This document shows positions 13,300 to 26,905 of a stretch of DNA of 64,000 bases, piece after piece (positions within the stretch are counted from its first letter, which is position 1; every line of letters starts with the position of its first letter). Under the pieces are notes generated by a model. The model was not told the origin of the DNA and did not search any database. It saw nothing but the letters and a program-made list of their open reading frames with translations. Where the stretch lies: assembly GCA_014338405.1 (NCBI GenBank), contig JTDE01001366.1:62341-126340 (forward strand). Direction: 5' to 3'. Both the position numbers and the translations under genes were made by a program. The DNA comes from Paragonimus skrjabini miyazakii (taxonomy: Eukaryota > Platyhelminthes > Trematoda > Plagiorchiida > Troglotrematidae).

Positions 13300-14600
13300 A
13301 TGTGTTCGTTGACCCGATGACGTAACTACTGTTGAAAATTGCGTCGTCTTGAGAAAAGTACTGTCTGTGGCTCTCTTGATGTATCGTATCTCAAATAACT
13401 CTGATCAATTTACTCAAGTCTGTCTTGAATTAGTCAACCTGAAAATAATACGCGTATCTCATTTTAAAGCAACGACATTTGAACGAAAGATGAAAGTTAA
13501 ACTAAACAAATTAGAAAATCCTATGAAACCAGACAATAGCTTCCACCGTCACGATGACATTTTTAGGAAGCAAAACAGTTCTGTTGACGTTGTAAGGTCC
13601 AGAAAATAATCATCAAAATTGTTCACACAAATATATTTATCATCAAGGTAGGTGAGCAAGCTTGCTTTCGTCCATAACTGCTAATGTAAATACACTAATT
13701 GTAAGTGATACAGAAAATAAATTTATTCTGTATATCATATATTTCTAACCAATAACTGATATGCAAGGGTCGTTGCATTTGCGGCAATTCACAGTTCTTT
13801 CACGAAAAGAACCTTGTTGATTTATTGGTTTACTTCGTTTAAAAACCACATCTCACTTTCATTGGCATGGATCCAGGCACGACAGAATCATCTCGGAAGA
13901 CAACTGAAAATGCAATGGGCCGATATTGTAGGACAACCGTTGTAATACAATGCCACTCGTCAGTACAGCAAAGCGGGTTAAGAGACTGAGATAAGTTTGA
14001 CGATGACAGGTAATAATTCGACGCCGTAGGTGTTTGATGTAAAAATTATGCGCTTGAAATAGAGCTAAACTTCATGCAAAGCGGCAAGAACAATCAATGA
14101 GGTGGTGTTCTAGGGTGGACAACATAGTTTGTCAGGGATAGGGAAACACATGGTCACTGGAACTTTTGAACCGTGTACGTTCAAGTAAATTGGCCGCGCG
14201 CAATACTCAAGAGAGTGGATACATGTCATCAGTTTGTAGAAGGATGTAAACATGTTTTTTATTCAGAAGGCTGAACGCACCGATAGCCACCACGCAATAA
14301 TATGCAGACACGTTGCATTTTTGTTTAATATCGTCGAAATATAATACGCGAGTTTTTATGGGATTTACACGGCGGTCAGAGAATAGGTGATGAGCAGACT
14401 GAAATCAGTTAGTACTTTTATTGTGCAGTATTGTAGGTGATGCGTAATTTTCCCAAAGATGTAGTAAATAAAATAAGGGCTTTTATCTCGCAGATTTTTT
14501 GGTGGTGGTGGAGACTCTCTAGAAACCAACAGTTTGTGTTCAGGGGTAAAACGGGCTTATGTAATTTTGAAAATCTCATGTATACTGTATGTACACTTTT
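13300..14600. other. No recognised gene
   Basis: Nothing recognisable on either strand. An 86-codon frame at 13349-13609 (+) has no motif and no convincing splice context. Confidence 0.35.
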
Positions 14601-14690
14601 CAGAAGTAACCATGAATCTGTTGTAAGATATCCGCACCAAATTTTGTACGAATGAAGTCAAACAGTTTGGGCGTCGTGTTTAACATGTTA

Positions 14691-14893
14691 TTGATAAATG
14701 GATTGAGAATAACACAACGTTATGAGCAAGTTGTAATACTCTACGTTTTAACCACCTCAGGTGACCTTCCTCAGGAGTGTTGTAATCGAAATCGATTTCG
14801 ATTACACTCCTGAGAAAAGCCACTCGAGGTGGTTAAAACGTAGAGTATTACAACTTGCTCATAACGTTGTGTTATTCTCAATTCATTTATCAA
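14691..14893. repeat. 203-bp near-perfect palindrome (foldback element)
   Basis: Arms 14691-14793 and 14794-14893 are reverse complements. They meet at the perfect centre AATCGAAATCGATTTCGATT with no spacer. The outer 80 or so bases of each arm are almost identical; differences cluster near the axis (a 3-base indel and a few substitutions). A 13-base direct repeat AACCATGAATCTG at 14608-14620 and 14892-14904 brackets the palindrome plus about 70 bases on its left, and could be a target-site duplication. There is no open frame. The arm sequence (CCTGAGGAAGG...AAAACG) faintly resembles worn ends of Penelope-like elements. Confidence 0.85.
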
Positions 14894-15672
14894 CCATGAA
14901 TCTGATTTATCTCAAATGCTAGATTCCATGTAAATCAGTTTGTGCGAGCCAATCGCCCACCCCGAACAAAGGATACATCGTTAACACTTACGAATATCGA
15001 AAACACCTAGTGATAATTATTTAGTGCATCCAAGGATGGATGACCATACCGTTCTTCATCAAGTACTGCAAATTGTCAGTTAGTTGAGGAAAATTGATTC
15101 TTCAAATTACCGTAACTCCTTTGATGACGTTGGAATCATGTGATGAAAAACTGTTCACAATAACTGAATATCACTATTTTTTTCAGATGCTCTATGGAAG
15201 CGTTTGCAATAATGTGATAAAACTTCACGGATGGATTATTAGTATTTGATGATTTCAGCGAACAGTAATTGCCCTGACCTTGAACTTAATGCAACAATAA
15301 GTAGATTTAAATTTTTTAAACTACTTAACCATTCATGTCGATTTCAACTGCAAATCTTATGTGCATTAAAGTAACTAGGATCCAGCTGAAAACTTGGAAT
15401 TCCATTTTGCTTTCCATCCATAACCTATATATATAACTTATTTTTGTCTGAAATTGATTCTTTCGACAGTAACTTCCTGTTTATTGTTAGCACAATCTAC
15501 CCTGATACACGCCGTATGTTTATACTCGATTGTAGCGTCACTACACCGATTCCGTTGACACTGTAATTACTCACTGGATTCAGCCGATCTTTTTGGGACT
15601 ATTCTGGCGAAGAAAATTCTGCCAGAAAAGGCAAACCAACAAGTTGAACAACGCTGTTAGAACACGAAAACT

Positions 15673-15709
15673 GTTAGATGCAAGCATTTCGTACTGACTC
15701 ATCAGTACC
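15673..15709 (-). ncRNA. Hammerhead ribozyme motif (type I, minimal), left end
   Basis: On the minus strand the parts are: stem I strand GGTA, core CTGATGA (15699-15705), stem II GT-CAGT-AC, GAA (15688-15690), stem III ATGC-TT-GCAT, C as the cleavage base (15677), then TAAC. Stem I pairs at three of four positions. All core nucleotides needed for cleavage are present. The short stem III is the form known from Penelope-like retroelements. Confidence 0.75.
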
Positions 15710-16079
15710 TTCCAGAGTGAAAGAACGCCTGCCTAAATGGGTGCAGAATTCAGTATTACCGAAGAACGGCAATGTTGGTGAAACACACAAACAACCAGTG
15801 TCCGCAATCGCAAGACACATCCTGACCACTGGTCACGTGATCGATCCGGCTTGTGCATTCAGAATCTTATTACGTCATCCCAGTTCAAGATTCTTGTAGT
15901 TTACTGAGGCTGTTGCAATCAATCGACAGAAGCTGGCCCTATGTGTTCAGAAATAATTGTTCGTTAACTTGACCCCGCCTTAGACTTAAAAACCTTTCCA
16001 AACACATCAATCGACTATCCACCCAACCCACCTTTAAACTGTCTAATATAAAAAAACCTTTTCATGTTATTGTAAATTT

Positions 16080-16116
16080 ACTACTGATGAGTCAATACGA
16101 AATGCTTGCATCTACC
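16080..16116 (+). ncRNA. Hammerhead ribozyme motif (type I, minimal), right end
   Basis: Core CTGATGA lies at 16084-16090, stem II GT-CAAT-AC at 16091-16098, GAA at 16099-16101, stem III ATGC-TT-GCAT at 16102-16111, cleavage base C at 16112, then TACC. Core and stems II and III are intact. The 5' strand of stem I reads ACTA where GGTA would pair fully (as it still does at 12498-12501), so stem I is weakened to two pairs. Confidence 0.75.
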
Positions 16117-16149
16117 AGTTTTTGTGTTCTAACGGTGTTGTTCAAACTT

Positions 16150-19100
16150 CTGGACAATTGTTATTATATGGGCTTTCTCTCACATCTAATATTACTTGCG
16201 GTTAGTTGCATATGGAGTTTGTAATCGGAATTTGATGGAAACCATATTTTCTGTGACGTTGAATATCCGTAAATATTTGCAAAATCCAAATAGAAGGAAA
16301 ACGAAAAAACCTTTGGGGGAGACTATGAAATACTCTTATGCAATGTTGTACGACGTGTTACAATTAGCTACGTCGTTCTTGAATCGCATAAATGCGTTGA
16401 GCAATTAATGATATTTTTTTAATTAATTGTCAAATTGATTTGACATAAATGCACTTATGCAGAAACGTTTTATTATCACCAAAGGTGGTATTTACTATTC
16501 ATCAATACAGCAAGAGGACAAAATTTGCGATATTCAAGCACTTCGTTCATTCTCATCTATTGAGTTCATATGACGTTCAGTTATGTAGATTTAGCACATG
16601 GCGACAAAACAACGGAACAAACAAAAGTCACATTGATTCAGTCAAAGCGAGGTAGATGGCTTCAATGTCATTTTCTACATTTATTAAACTTGTTCCCAGT
16701 TTTCAATATAAATCTACATCAAACGACTAAGTCCAGTACCCTTATTCAATGCTACCTTTAAAAATGTGTGTATATATATTCAAATTAAAATGGAGAACTG
16801 CTGAAACAAAGGGGACTCTAGTATATCGGAGCAGGTGTGTAGTTGATTTTTGACAAAGAGACTTATGAAGCTAATGATCTCAGTTGATAAGACCTTTGTT
16901 GGCTAGAATTGGCGACCGTTGTCAGTAACATTAATCTAACATAAATCTCATTTTCACTAAAGAATGTTCGATGTAAATGGTGGACAAATTGGTGAATAAG
17001 AGTTAAAATTTAAATCCCTAATCCAACATACACTGATGATACAATCAAATCAGGGTTCAACCTGTTATCTGACTCCGAAATGAAACGTCATATGAGCAGT
17101 TGAACTGATAGTCTGGAGAAAGGCATCGTAGGTCTTTTGTTATTTGAGCCGATCATCACAGTCAAGCCAATCTTCTGTGCGATAATTTGCAGCTCTTTCT
17201 ACTAGTCCTTCCACAGAACGACTCTGTAGCAGATGCAATGCTCAGAAAGAAGGATACATTTCAACAGTTTATCTTGTGATTTCCACTGCAGTTAATGGGG
17301 TCATATGCATCTACTCAGGGAACTGAACACTGTTTGTTTTCCTAAACGTTGATGGACCTGTGGCCAGCAGCGATCGCGTTTGTCTGAGGTCGGTGATAAC
17401 AAGGAATGTAAACTTGGGGAAGAATGCTGTGCTTGCAATTCTCGTGATAACGGCACAGATCGAAAAAATTGTCATCGCAAAGGTATGAATATCGCCGCGC
17501 AACACCACAGGTTTCCAGTAGATACTCACTTACTTCAAAACTTGTAATTTCAACAAACTGTAAAAGCAGCTCAAAAATACACGGTATTTCCTTTTAATTC
17601 CCTAGATTTTCTCATGTGATGAAATCAGTTACCTTGAAAAATGTCTGCTTTGCGAGCCAATCGAATTCATTTATAAATATCAAAAGCGAATGCGCATTTT
17701 GTTAAATGTTCTTACCCTAAAATCATACTAGCGATCGCATGATGACTTTAAATTCATTGCATGAACTGAAACCTGCCACAAAATTTTAATGTAAATCTAG
17801 AACTTACTTTCGACTTTTAACGGAAATGAGTTCATTGTGTACTTTACCAGAACTCATAAAAGGGTTTGTATAATATTATGTAACGGTAATTTTTTAGAAT
17901 TCTGCTGAATTTGCGTATTGCGTGCACGGGCTACCAACGAAGTAAAGCGGTCTGATCTGTACAGATTTTAATCCAAAATACAGTTCCACAGTTTAATCTG
18001 TCACTTTCGGACTCAAGACTATTACTTGATCCTCATATGTGTTCGTAAATACAACATCGCTACTAGTGCCACACAGCACATTCTGGGATGGATGCGTGCT
18101 CTCAAAACAATCATTCACTCAAGATATTACTCATGTGAATAAGTTCCCTTTCTCACCTAGAACATGTACGAGATCGACCAGTGAATAACCCTTTACAAAT
18201 TATGCTTTTTGCCAACCATGACGACAAGCCCATGTACACTGTTTTTATTCAATACGATTCCACTCACCTGTCACGACAAATATTTGTATGTCATCATAAA
18301 TGTTCACTATTAGTCTCTGACCGAACTTACAAATATTGTTGTCGCTTATGAGAAAGTTAACTGGGAGCGAAAGACTTGACTCGACTTTTGCTTGCCTATA
18401 CTTTATGGTTCAAGTGAACTTCTTTTTGTTACAGACAATCTTCATTTTTGGTTTACATGATACAGTGAGTTAACAACAAATGAAGTAATTTGATAGCTAC
18501 TGTAATGAAACGTATTTCGTACTTCACATTGTTTAATAATGTAATGTTTGACAAAACAAATAATTGCCAACATTCACCTTGATGTAATTACAATAAGGCA
18601 TATGAGAAGAAAAGAAATAACAATAAAATTCGACTTGTACTTTTGGTTTTTCAAGGTCAGCTTAATGGTAAAGTTCAAAACGAATGTCAGATGAGATGTG
18701 TTTCACTTACAGAATACTTTCGTTGTTCCCAGTTTATCGTACGTGTTACGTCTGATTAAGTTCATTATCATTCAAGAGGGTAAACAAGAGAGTTTGATGT
18801 CAAAATTTGTTGTACGAGTCAGTACCAGTTAAAACAGGCTAATAAATGTTTTGATGTTGTACAACAGTTATTACATAAAAATAACAGACTGCACGAAAAA
18901 CTTTCATTATTTAAACCTCGGAGAATGTTGGGACAGCCACCAGGTGCGATATGAAAGAAAGTATATCTACAAAAATTCATATGGGAATATGACAGACTAA
19001 GAACCAAAAATATCGAATGGACTATCGATCTTACGGGAATTTACTATGTCCTGAAAGATCACTTGACCTCTGGATGCACAATTTTGCAATCGCTTAGTAG

Positions 19101-19980
19101 TTGACATATTTGTTGGTTATTCCAGTATTCTTTTCGTATAATAGTAAAAATGATTGATTACTACTCAACTAGCAGTTTGCTACACAACTCAATTATTCCC
19201 ACATCTGAAGCACTGTGTAAGTGCTGCGAGGTATACCATTGTAGTTTGTTCGAGATAACTCAGTCGCTGTAGTGGAGTCTCAATACTGAATCTCCAGGCT
19301 AGCGGTATGGCTATCTGTTTGGGCTGAGACGTCATTTATCAGGTCCTGATTTTTCAGAAGCGAATTGCTTCATGACTAATGAATATATATATTATTTTCC
19401 TGCGAAGATAGAGCGGGATTAATTTTCAATAAGATAAACGTTGCCTGTCAGAGCTTAGTACAAATACTACGTGATAATTGTCAACAGTCATTAAAAAAAT
19501 GTCATTTCCAACGTGATTTCGTATGTTCTTGCATGTGTTAAGCCTTTTATTACGTAATATACAACAATAAATTTCACAAAAGATTTAGCAGTTGTCATAA
19601 TCGGTGAGATATTCTTATTTTATCAAGTTTGATGTCAAATAGCACACTACCAATCGATTACTGGGAGAGCGTTACATTTAACAGAATATAACAATGAAAT
19701 CCAGTTAAAGAAATAGTATAGCTTTTAGTATGCGGAAGCAGCATCTTATTTCATAACGGGCGGACAGTCACAAACTTGGTGAATGCTGTCATATCAATAA
19801 TAACGGTAGATAATGACACTTACATAATCTTTTTAGACCTAGTCCGTAGCCTACCAGTAACCACCGAAATGGTAACAGAGACCACAAAAAGGATGCCTTT
19901 TCAAAGCAAGCCATATAGTCCATATAAAAGCAGATGAAAGACTGAACAAATTTTGTCACCACAGATACTTATTTGTTAAG
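16150..19980. other. No recognised gene
   Basis: No coding exon or mobile-element motif was recognised on either strand. Open frames are all under 75 codons and without motif. Confidence 0.35.
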
Positions 19981-19984
19981 ATTA

Positions 19985-20860
19985 TCCGTTGTTTGATGCT
20001 AGCAGATGGCGTGTTAATTGCGACTGTTTCACAGCAATGCGTATTAAGCCAGCTACAATGGGGTCATCCTGGTATTAGTCGCAAGGAGTCAGTGGCTATC
20101 AATTATGCTTATTAACCGGGACTCGTCAGTCGAAAAAAATTTGTTCGAATTTACAAAAGCTCTGCAATGACTACAAAAATACAGGTTATATGTGAATCAC
20201 ACTCATGAACTAATTATAATGAGGCCTGGTTCCGTGTGCGCCTTCAGTTTTTGGACCTGTCAAACAGACCGTCGTACTTATTGGTAGTCGATGATCACTC
20301 AACGTTGTCAGAGGTTTCTCCCGTGCGAATAACCACAACATTGACAATCCTTCCTCACTTCCGACGATTATTCCATTAATTGGATAGTCTGGAGATTTTA
20401 GTGACGGACCGCAGCTCAGTTCAAAGGAACTTGGAGAATTTTCTACCAACAGTGGGGTATATCACGTCTACGCCAGTATATCGTCCACAGTCTAACGGTC
20501 AAGCGGGAAGATTCGTAAACAAGTGTAAGAATGCATTAAAGAAATGGAAAACAAAGGGTAAAATTTGATGTTTTCTTAAAGGGCTTAATTTTCAACAGCC
20601 AACAAAGTGACACCAGAATAGCAGTCGTCGACTGAAGCATTTCTAGGACTACGGGTAAGAATTCCATCTGATGCCATATGATCAGAGTGCTTTTCGCCGA
20701 TGTGACTGCAATTCAGCAGGCTTGCTGGTGCACACGTCAAGTAGTTTTAATATGGAGGTACAGTCTATCTTCAAAATGTGTCACACTTGGAAGCTTTGGT
20801 TGTCAAGCCCCATCGTTAATCGCGAGGGCAATGTCGACCACCACGTTCCAGTTTAAAGGC
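19985..20860 (+). pseudogene. Ty3/gypsy integrase relic
   Basis: Across shifting plus-strand frames the integrase can be followed in order. First comes LLADGVLI and the HHCC-side block VLSQLQWGHPGISRKE with YWPGL; then the core strand LVVDDHSTLSEVSPV; then LVTDRSSVQ, where functional copies have TDNG; then TPVYRPQSNGQAGRFVNK, where a catalytic E is replaced by G; then the C-terminal EAFLGLRVRIPSD and a GGTVYLQNV/SRGQCRP strand. Frameshifts and stops break it in several places, so it is dead. No LTR or reverse transcriptase was recognised next to it. Confidence 0.8.
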
Positions 20861-20869
20861 TCATCCACA

Positions 20870-23800
20870 CATGCCACGTCAAACACTAGGGACAATGGGC
20901 TGATGGAAGCCACGTTTACCAAAAACTCAATACTAAACTCCCGACAGATAGTGGTTGACATATTCTCACTAACGTCCACATACCGTCGTCCCCAGTTACT
21001 TCAGACACTTTTGATCTTCCCGGATTTAATCGTGTTCATCACGCAATCAGACGTTTGTGTTAACTCCAGAAATCATTCTTAAGATGTTTGATTAATCTTC
21101 TACTTCTAGAAGGAGAGATGTTGTGCACACATTCACACTATTGCAAACGGACTGTTCATTTCTATCCATCCATCTAGACTTGTTCATTTTACTAGCCGGT
21201 GTAGGTCTGACCACACTACGTCAGTAGGTTTATGTTTTCGGAATGATTGATTGTAAGACTGGTCACATTTATGGCTATCATGAGGAATTTGTTTTGGTCC
21301 CGAATCGAGTGGTATAAACCAGTGTGCGCTCTCATGTGCGTGATTTGGTTCCATGAGTTAAGTCCGATTTTCAAAATTTGGCACAACACTATTTCAAAGG
21401 TAGTTTGTTGAAGCAGCAACATAAGATGTAAGGTTGAGCACGCAGGGCAAGCCCATTTTCTAAAGGATTATGTTTAAACTGGACCAAGCTACCTGAATCT
21501 ATCATAACAGCGTCCTCGAATAGAGACCTCGTGCACAGGGTTGTTGCATACATTTGAATATCAGGCTGTTGCATCGTTCAACTTTATAATCGGAAGCTTT
21601 CCACCAATTTTTGTTGATCTCAATATTCCATTTGCCGATGACTGACTGACTGTTTCATACTGAGGTGTGAGTCTGTAGTAAAGGCAGAAAGACTGGCAAT
21701 CAACATGTCATCCTTCATCCCTTTAACAATGCTAAACTCTTGTAATTGCTGATGTCTCTGAATCGCCGTGTCTCAAACGTGCCGTTTCTTACTGACACTT
21801 CTTAGGAGTCAAAAATGAATGCAAATGAAAATGAGCACGTTTGTATTATGTACAATTCTAACGAACCAAAAGTTGTCATCCCCAATTTAACAACACCGTT
21901 TCCATGATGCTCGATACGTTCAGCTTGTACTTGTTTTCTATGAGCATCATACAATAGAAGCAGGTTGAAAACAAAATTCTCTTGTTGACTATAGCAGAAA
22001 AATAGACGTTACTGGTCAAGACAATATTTTGATGCTGAGAAATTGTGCGTGTCAGTACCGAGGCTTTCAACGTCACTCTGTTCTCACGACCGCTTTCTTT
22101 CAAACCCTAATAAATAGATCAGTGAAAAATATAGTTTTAATCTAGGTATATGATGGATGAAGTAAGAAACTCGGAACGAACGGGAACTGTGTTTTAATTC
22201 CCAATGTTTTGACAGTGATATAAAACTTTTGTGCTTACTAGCAAAGACGATTCTTCTGTAACTAAGATTCCTGTTTTTAAAAAGATGTGATTGATTATTC
22301 CTACGATGAGCTACCAGACGGTAATCACTATGTTTTTCACGTGGAAATCCCATACGAATTACATTTATTTTGCTGCCCTTCATTTATTGTCGTATAAAGT
22401 TTATTTTTTACCGTAGATGAAGATACAGCACAAAGAGGCATTTTACTTCGCAACAGCAAACAGCTACTCACCTTTGCGCTATCATCCTTATGATTTACGA
22501 TTCACCCACAGCAAAGAAAACAGTCCTCAAAACTGATATTTGTAAACCAGTTTTGTCCAACGGTTCTATTCTTACTAAACGCAGGACGGAAATTCTCAGC
22601 CTATCGTCATTTGCTATCTAAGCTTAAATTGATAGAGTGCTGAAATACCAATAATACGTTTATGCACGTCGGGCGAACATGCAGTAAAACTAATAGGCAA
22701 ATGAACACAAAAGAGTTCAGGGGTAACAACAGTTTGTAACCAGTAGAAGGTTAAGCAACTTGTCTAATTAGGTCTTCACAACAAAATATTCCATAGCATC
22801 TGATAGATGACAGCTTAAATCACACGAACTCTTGGATGACCTAATAGTGTTAACAGTCTACACCGTTCGCATACCTAGCAGTTAATGAACTTTCAACCTT
22901 GAGTTTGGGAGAGAAAAATGAGGGAACATTTCGAGTTTCAAGGTGTTTCGTGAGTAGATAACTTTTTAGCCTAACTGAGTATTCTTACCAAAAATTAGGT
23001 ACAAAGATCAATACAATCTTTGACCTCATCCGACTGTCACGTGGCCGTAAAACTAAACGTAATTCGACAGTCCACTGTGATTAATAGTACATACTTCTTA
23101 CGTTTTGTCGGTTAGACATATAACTAGTTTGTCAATGAAATTCACCGTCAGTTTAATTTGTCTTCCATAGAAGCATATTTTTGGTTGTTTTTTAAAGAAA
23201 GGTAAGTACCACCATTTTTACGAAGAATGTCATTCGATATAAGATACAAAATCTGATATCATTTTTCCCAACATTATATTGCCAAGTAAACCCACACAAA
23301 ACATGCATATTTAGCACAATCGCCATTACTCAGTTATTTTCAGATGCAATATTGTAAGTCATTTGAAACAGGAACAAACAAGAAGTAAATAATAATCACG
23401 TTCTGTTTAAGTCACTGCATATAATTTCTCTTAACTATTAAAGCAAAAATTAAATGTTGGTTAAGCATTTCGAAGGTTTCAGGCTGAATCGTTCAGCTAA
23501 CTCAGATAATCGGCATTCTGTCTGAGCGAAATCATTGTTAAATTATAATTGCTAGTCCAGACTTACTTAGTACGCACACTATCGAAGATGTTAAACAAAT
23601 AAAAATAGAGAATAATTAGAGTATTAATGAGAAAAATTGAGAAATGGCAAATAACGAACGCCACACCGTCGTCTCACACTTCTACTGCGAATATTTTTGC
23701 AGCATGGTTCACAGGTAAATTAAGAATTCAACAAAGGATGCAAAAATTATTATTATTGATCCAAAACTGTCTGATCGTCCAGGTAATATTCTTTTCTAGC

Positions 23801-26800
23801 TAAAGCACTCTACTGTCTACCCATGAAACTAAAATGATCAACGAAACCATGCTCGTTCTGGAATGAAGCTTACAACTCACAAGTATTCTGTCACTTTTTA
23901 GAAAACTAAATAGACGTACTCGATCATGTAAGTTAAAGTCCCTTGATTGACACCTAGAAAGCGAATAAATTATTTCATCACAGCAGGATGAAGATAGGGT
24001 GCGATAGGTTGACAAATCGAATATTTCCATCGAGGACAAACGTAACTTATGCATCTTATAAAGGACACTATTAGAGACAGACAGAGAATGAAAACGCATA
24101 CCACCACATAGTATGTCATCAACACCACGTTGTCCATCAGTTCGCTTACGGTTGCAACGAATTTTACATGAGTAAACAGATCGATGACTACCTCAGCAAG
24201 TAAAAGAAACCAGCTGAAGATACAACAAGCTTAAACCAGTGAACTCGACGGTCAGAATCCTGTATAATCGACCAGTAGACGCATTATGGCGACAGGCAAG
24301 TTACTTCACTCGAAATTCTGTAGTTCAATCAGGACCCAAAGTTATGTCGGTAAGAACTCATCAGAAGACGTTATTTACTCGATATTGGCAGAGGCAATCT
24401 ATCACGTTGCCATACTGTTAACAAAATGTCTGATATATATATATATATATCCATTCATTGTCCGTCTATATTTACCTGTCACACACAATCTGTATGTTTT
24501 ATATCTACGCTTAACGAGAGTAAACAAAATATTAAACAAACGCAACCCATGTTCTCCTTCTGCTTGTTTGAAGTAGTTCAACAGAAATCAATGTTCAAAA
24601 CACTATGTTTGTTTCTCAGGAGAAATATGGTAAGTTATGAACAGAATTATTAAGATAAGCTGAAAAACTAGACGTTTGCAAACAACTAGAACACCGTTTT
24701 GCAAACAACTTAAGGTGGTTGTAGGTCATCGGATTTTCTTCGTCTGCATGAACATCCCATCGACCTCAGGGTCAAGGCTGCACGCAGCCTCAGCAAGTGA
24801 TGACAAATTTCGATCAAATTTGACCAATTTTAAGATAGTCGTATTTACGCAGCAGGCGTAGTCACTCAAGTGAACAAAGCTTGTAGTTAAGCCTATTTCG
24901 TTAGTTTTACCACCACATTACTGAGAGTATTGCTCATATATTTTACACGATAATCCTCTTACGGTGCACCCGGTATAGAATTCCCGGTAAAACATGCAAA
25001 TAAGTGTGTTGTAACTCATAAAAGATTGTGCTACTCAGTACGCCGTCCACATACTCGGATTGTGATCATGTGAACTAACAAGTCCTGTACACTTGCTTTT
25101 GAGGTTTTAGAGACAACAAAGTCGTTGAAGGAAGAACAATTTCCATAAAAGCACTTTAAATATATCGCTTTGTTGTTTACAACCCAATCAGTGAATAACC
25201 CTAACAGGCATACTGTGATGTGTTCTAAAATATAAAGCCTAACTTTCTTAGACGAAGAACACCTTCGGGGCAACCCCAATTCTACCTAAGTAATCATGGT
25301 GGTCGGATCCTATTTTGCTGCCTCTCCAATTGTGCGTACCAGAAGTTCCGTCGGTTTCAGACCCTCCACTGGGATCACCGCTAAACGATGTGTGGAGGAC
25401 GATGCAATCGTTCAAATATGGCCTTGCGGGGTGCGTTTACCACGCTATCAGTTATTTGGTTACGTAAAGAACTATTACAACAACGCAAGGTCAGTTTGTG
25501 ATTAAGTTTTTGGTTGGAGGTTGTTCCGGTTTTTGCAACATTTGATCGTTCATTAAATGCGGAGAACTATGAAACAAATCTTCCACGTTAAGAGGCAACA
25601 GAGGAGTAGAACAACCAATGTTGTCCACTTCGTGGATGACGTAACCCATACTGCTAACAACCCGTATCATGCAAGTCGATTTTCATTTGGGACGCACTCT
25701 ATCCAGCACACATCTTACACGCTGTAGTAAAATATTCACGTCTGCTTACTTCCCACTGTTGAGTTCCTCCTAATATAATGAATTGCAAGCAATTCTTTAT
25801 ACCCCTGATGTAAGTTTTATCACCGACTAATGTAGCTTAAAGGAAGAAGCTCCGTGCACGGAAAATAAGCTTGTTTTGCGGACAAAAAATTTCTCAGGGT
25901 GCTGATGGGTCAACAAGCTCAGAATGTTCTGGCAGACCATTCACTGTCCAACAAAACACTGCCTACCCTGTTACATGAATATAGATAACTGCTATGTAGA
26001 TCGCGATGTTTCAAAAACCGTAAACCACACCAACTTGTTAATGTGAGATTAACAAACGATTAGCAGAATAGTATAGCAAACTGCAGTCAGCATCTGAAAC
26101 TAGCCCTCACTTTGACAAAGCAATCAGTCAAAACCGTTCGGAATAGGAATTTTTCAAGAGAGGACTTGAATAAAGCAGGCTGCTTAGTTGTACTTCATAG
26201 AAACGAAACAGAGATAGGCGAAACCCTAAACAAATCAGTAAAACAGTCAAATATTTGAAACCAACGGGATTTTTTTTATTTTCGTGCCCTTTCTTGCGCT
26301 CAAAATAACCCACTGAAGCCCACTAAACCCGTGGTCGCTCATTGTTACCAGTACTGTCTTCTTCCGTTCCAGAAAGCTGACAATTGTTGATATTGCGTCA
26401 GGATTGACGATCGAGCCAAGGCCTGCGTATCACAATAGGTATTTCACGAATAGGCAAGGTGTAAATCACTGGTTACTGTAGATTCTCGTGTAACCCCTTT
26501 TTAAAATACGAGCAACACGTTCGTCCTAGTTCTTTATACTGCTCGCTGAGTACTTAACGGAAGGCTGGATCTTTTCGCCATGCTCCAAATAGGTGTACTT
26601 TTAATCCAGAATTGGCGCCAAAAAATCAATTGATAAATCGTTTTGAGACAGTTAAGTCAGGCTTGGTGAACTTTTATTTAGCTTGTTAATGAAGGCCTAC
26701 GGTAATTGAGAGCGAAACCATATTATCTCTCCCAACAAAGGTGTGGGGTGTTGCTTTGCGACTTTCAACTGTCCAAAACTTAGCCATGATAAAGTGAATG

Positions 26801-26805
26801 TTTTT
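20870..26805. other. No recognised gene; ends at the assembly gap
   Basis: Apart from an AT microsatellite at 24433-24450 I recognise nothing on either strand. Two minus-strand open frames of 99 codons (22084-22383, 23800-24099) have no motif and no splice context. Missing 5' exons of the tektin gene could be here, but I cannot identify one. Confidence 0.35.
24433..24450 (+). repeat. (AT)9 microsatellite
   Basis: Nine perfect AT units. Confidence 0.95.
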
Positions 26806-26905
26806 NNNNNNNNNNNNNNNNNNNNNNNNNNNNNNNNNNNNNNNNNNNNNNNNNNNNNNNNNNNNNNNNNNNNNNNNNNNNNNNNNNNNNNNNNNNNNNN
26901 NNNNN
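26806..26905. other. Assembly gap (100 N)
   Basis: Exactly 100 N. A round number usually marks a scaffold join of unknown true length, so the distance across it should not be trusted. It lies about 1.7 kb upstream of the first recovered tektin exon. Confidence 0.98.

Larger units (their letters stand above)
15643..16148 (+). mobile_element. Short Penelope-like remnant flanked by inverted hammerhead-bearing repeats
   Basis: A 506-bp unit is bounded by inverted repeats of about 66 bases (15643-15708 and 16083-16148) that differ at only a few positions. Each repeat holds a hammerhead motif pointing outward. Between them lies the C-terminal endonuclease fragment (about 15735-15985 +): PVSAIARHILTTGHVIDPA, CAFRILLRHPSSRFL, a stop, then the AVAINRQKLALCVQK block. 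It is the same family as the 12.1-kb fragment. The reverse transcriptase and the GIY-YIG core are missing, so this is a drastically shortened copy with both ends kept. Confidence 0.8.

Noticed and set aside
20678..21082. 134-codon plus-strand open frame as a gene
   Set aside because: Its start overlaps the gypsy integrase C-terminus in a different frame; the sequence has no motif of its own.
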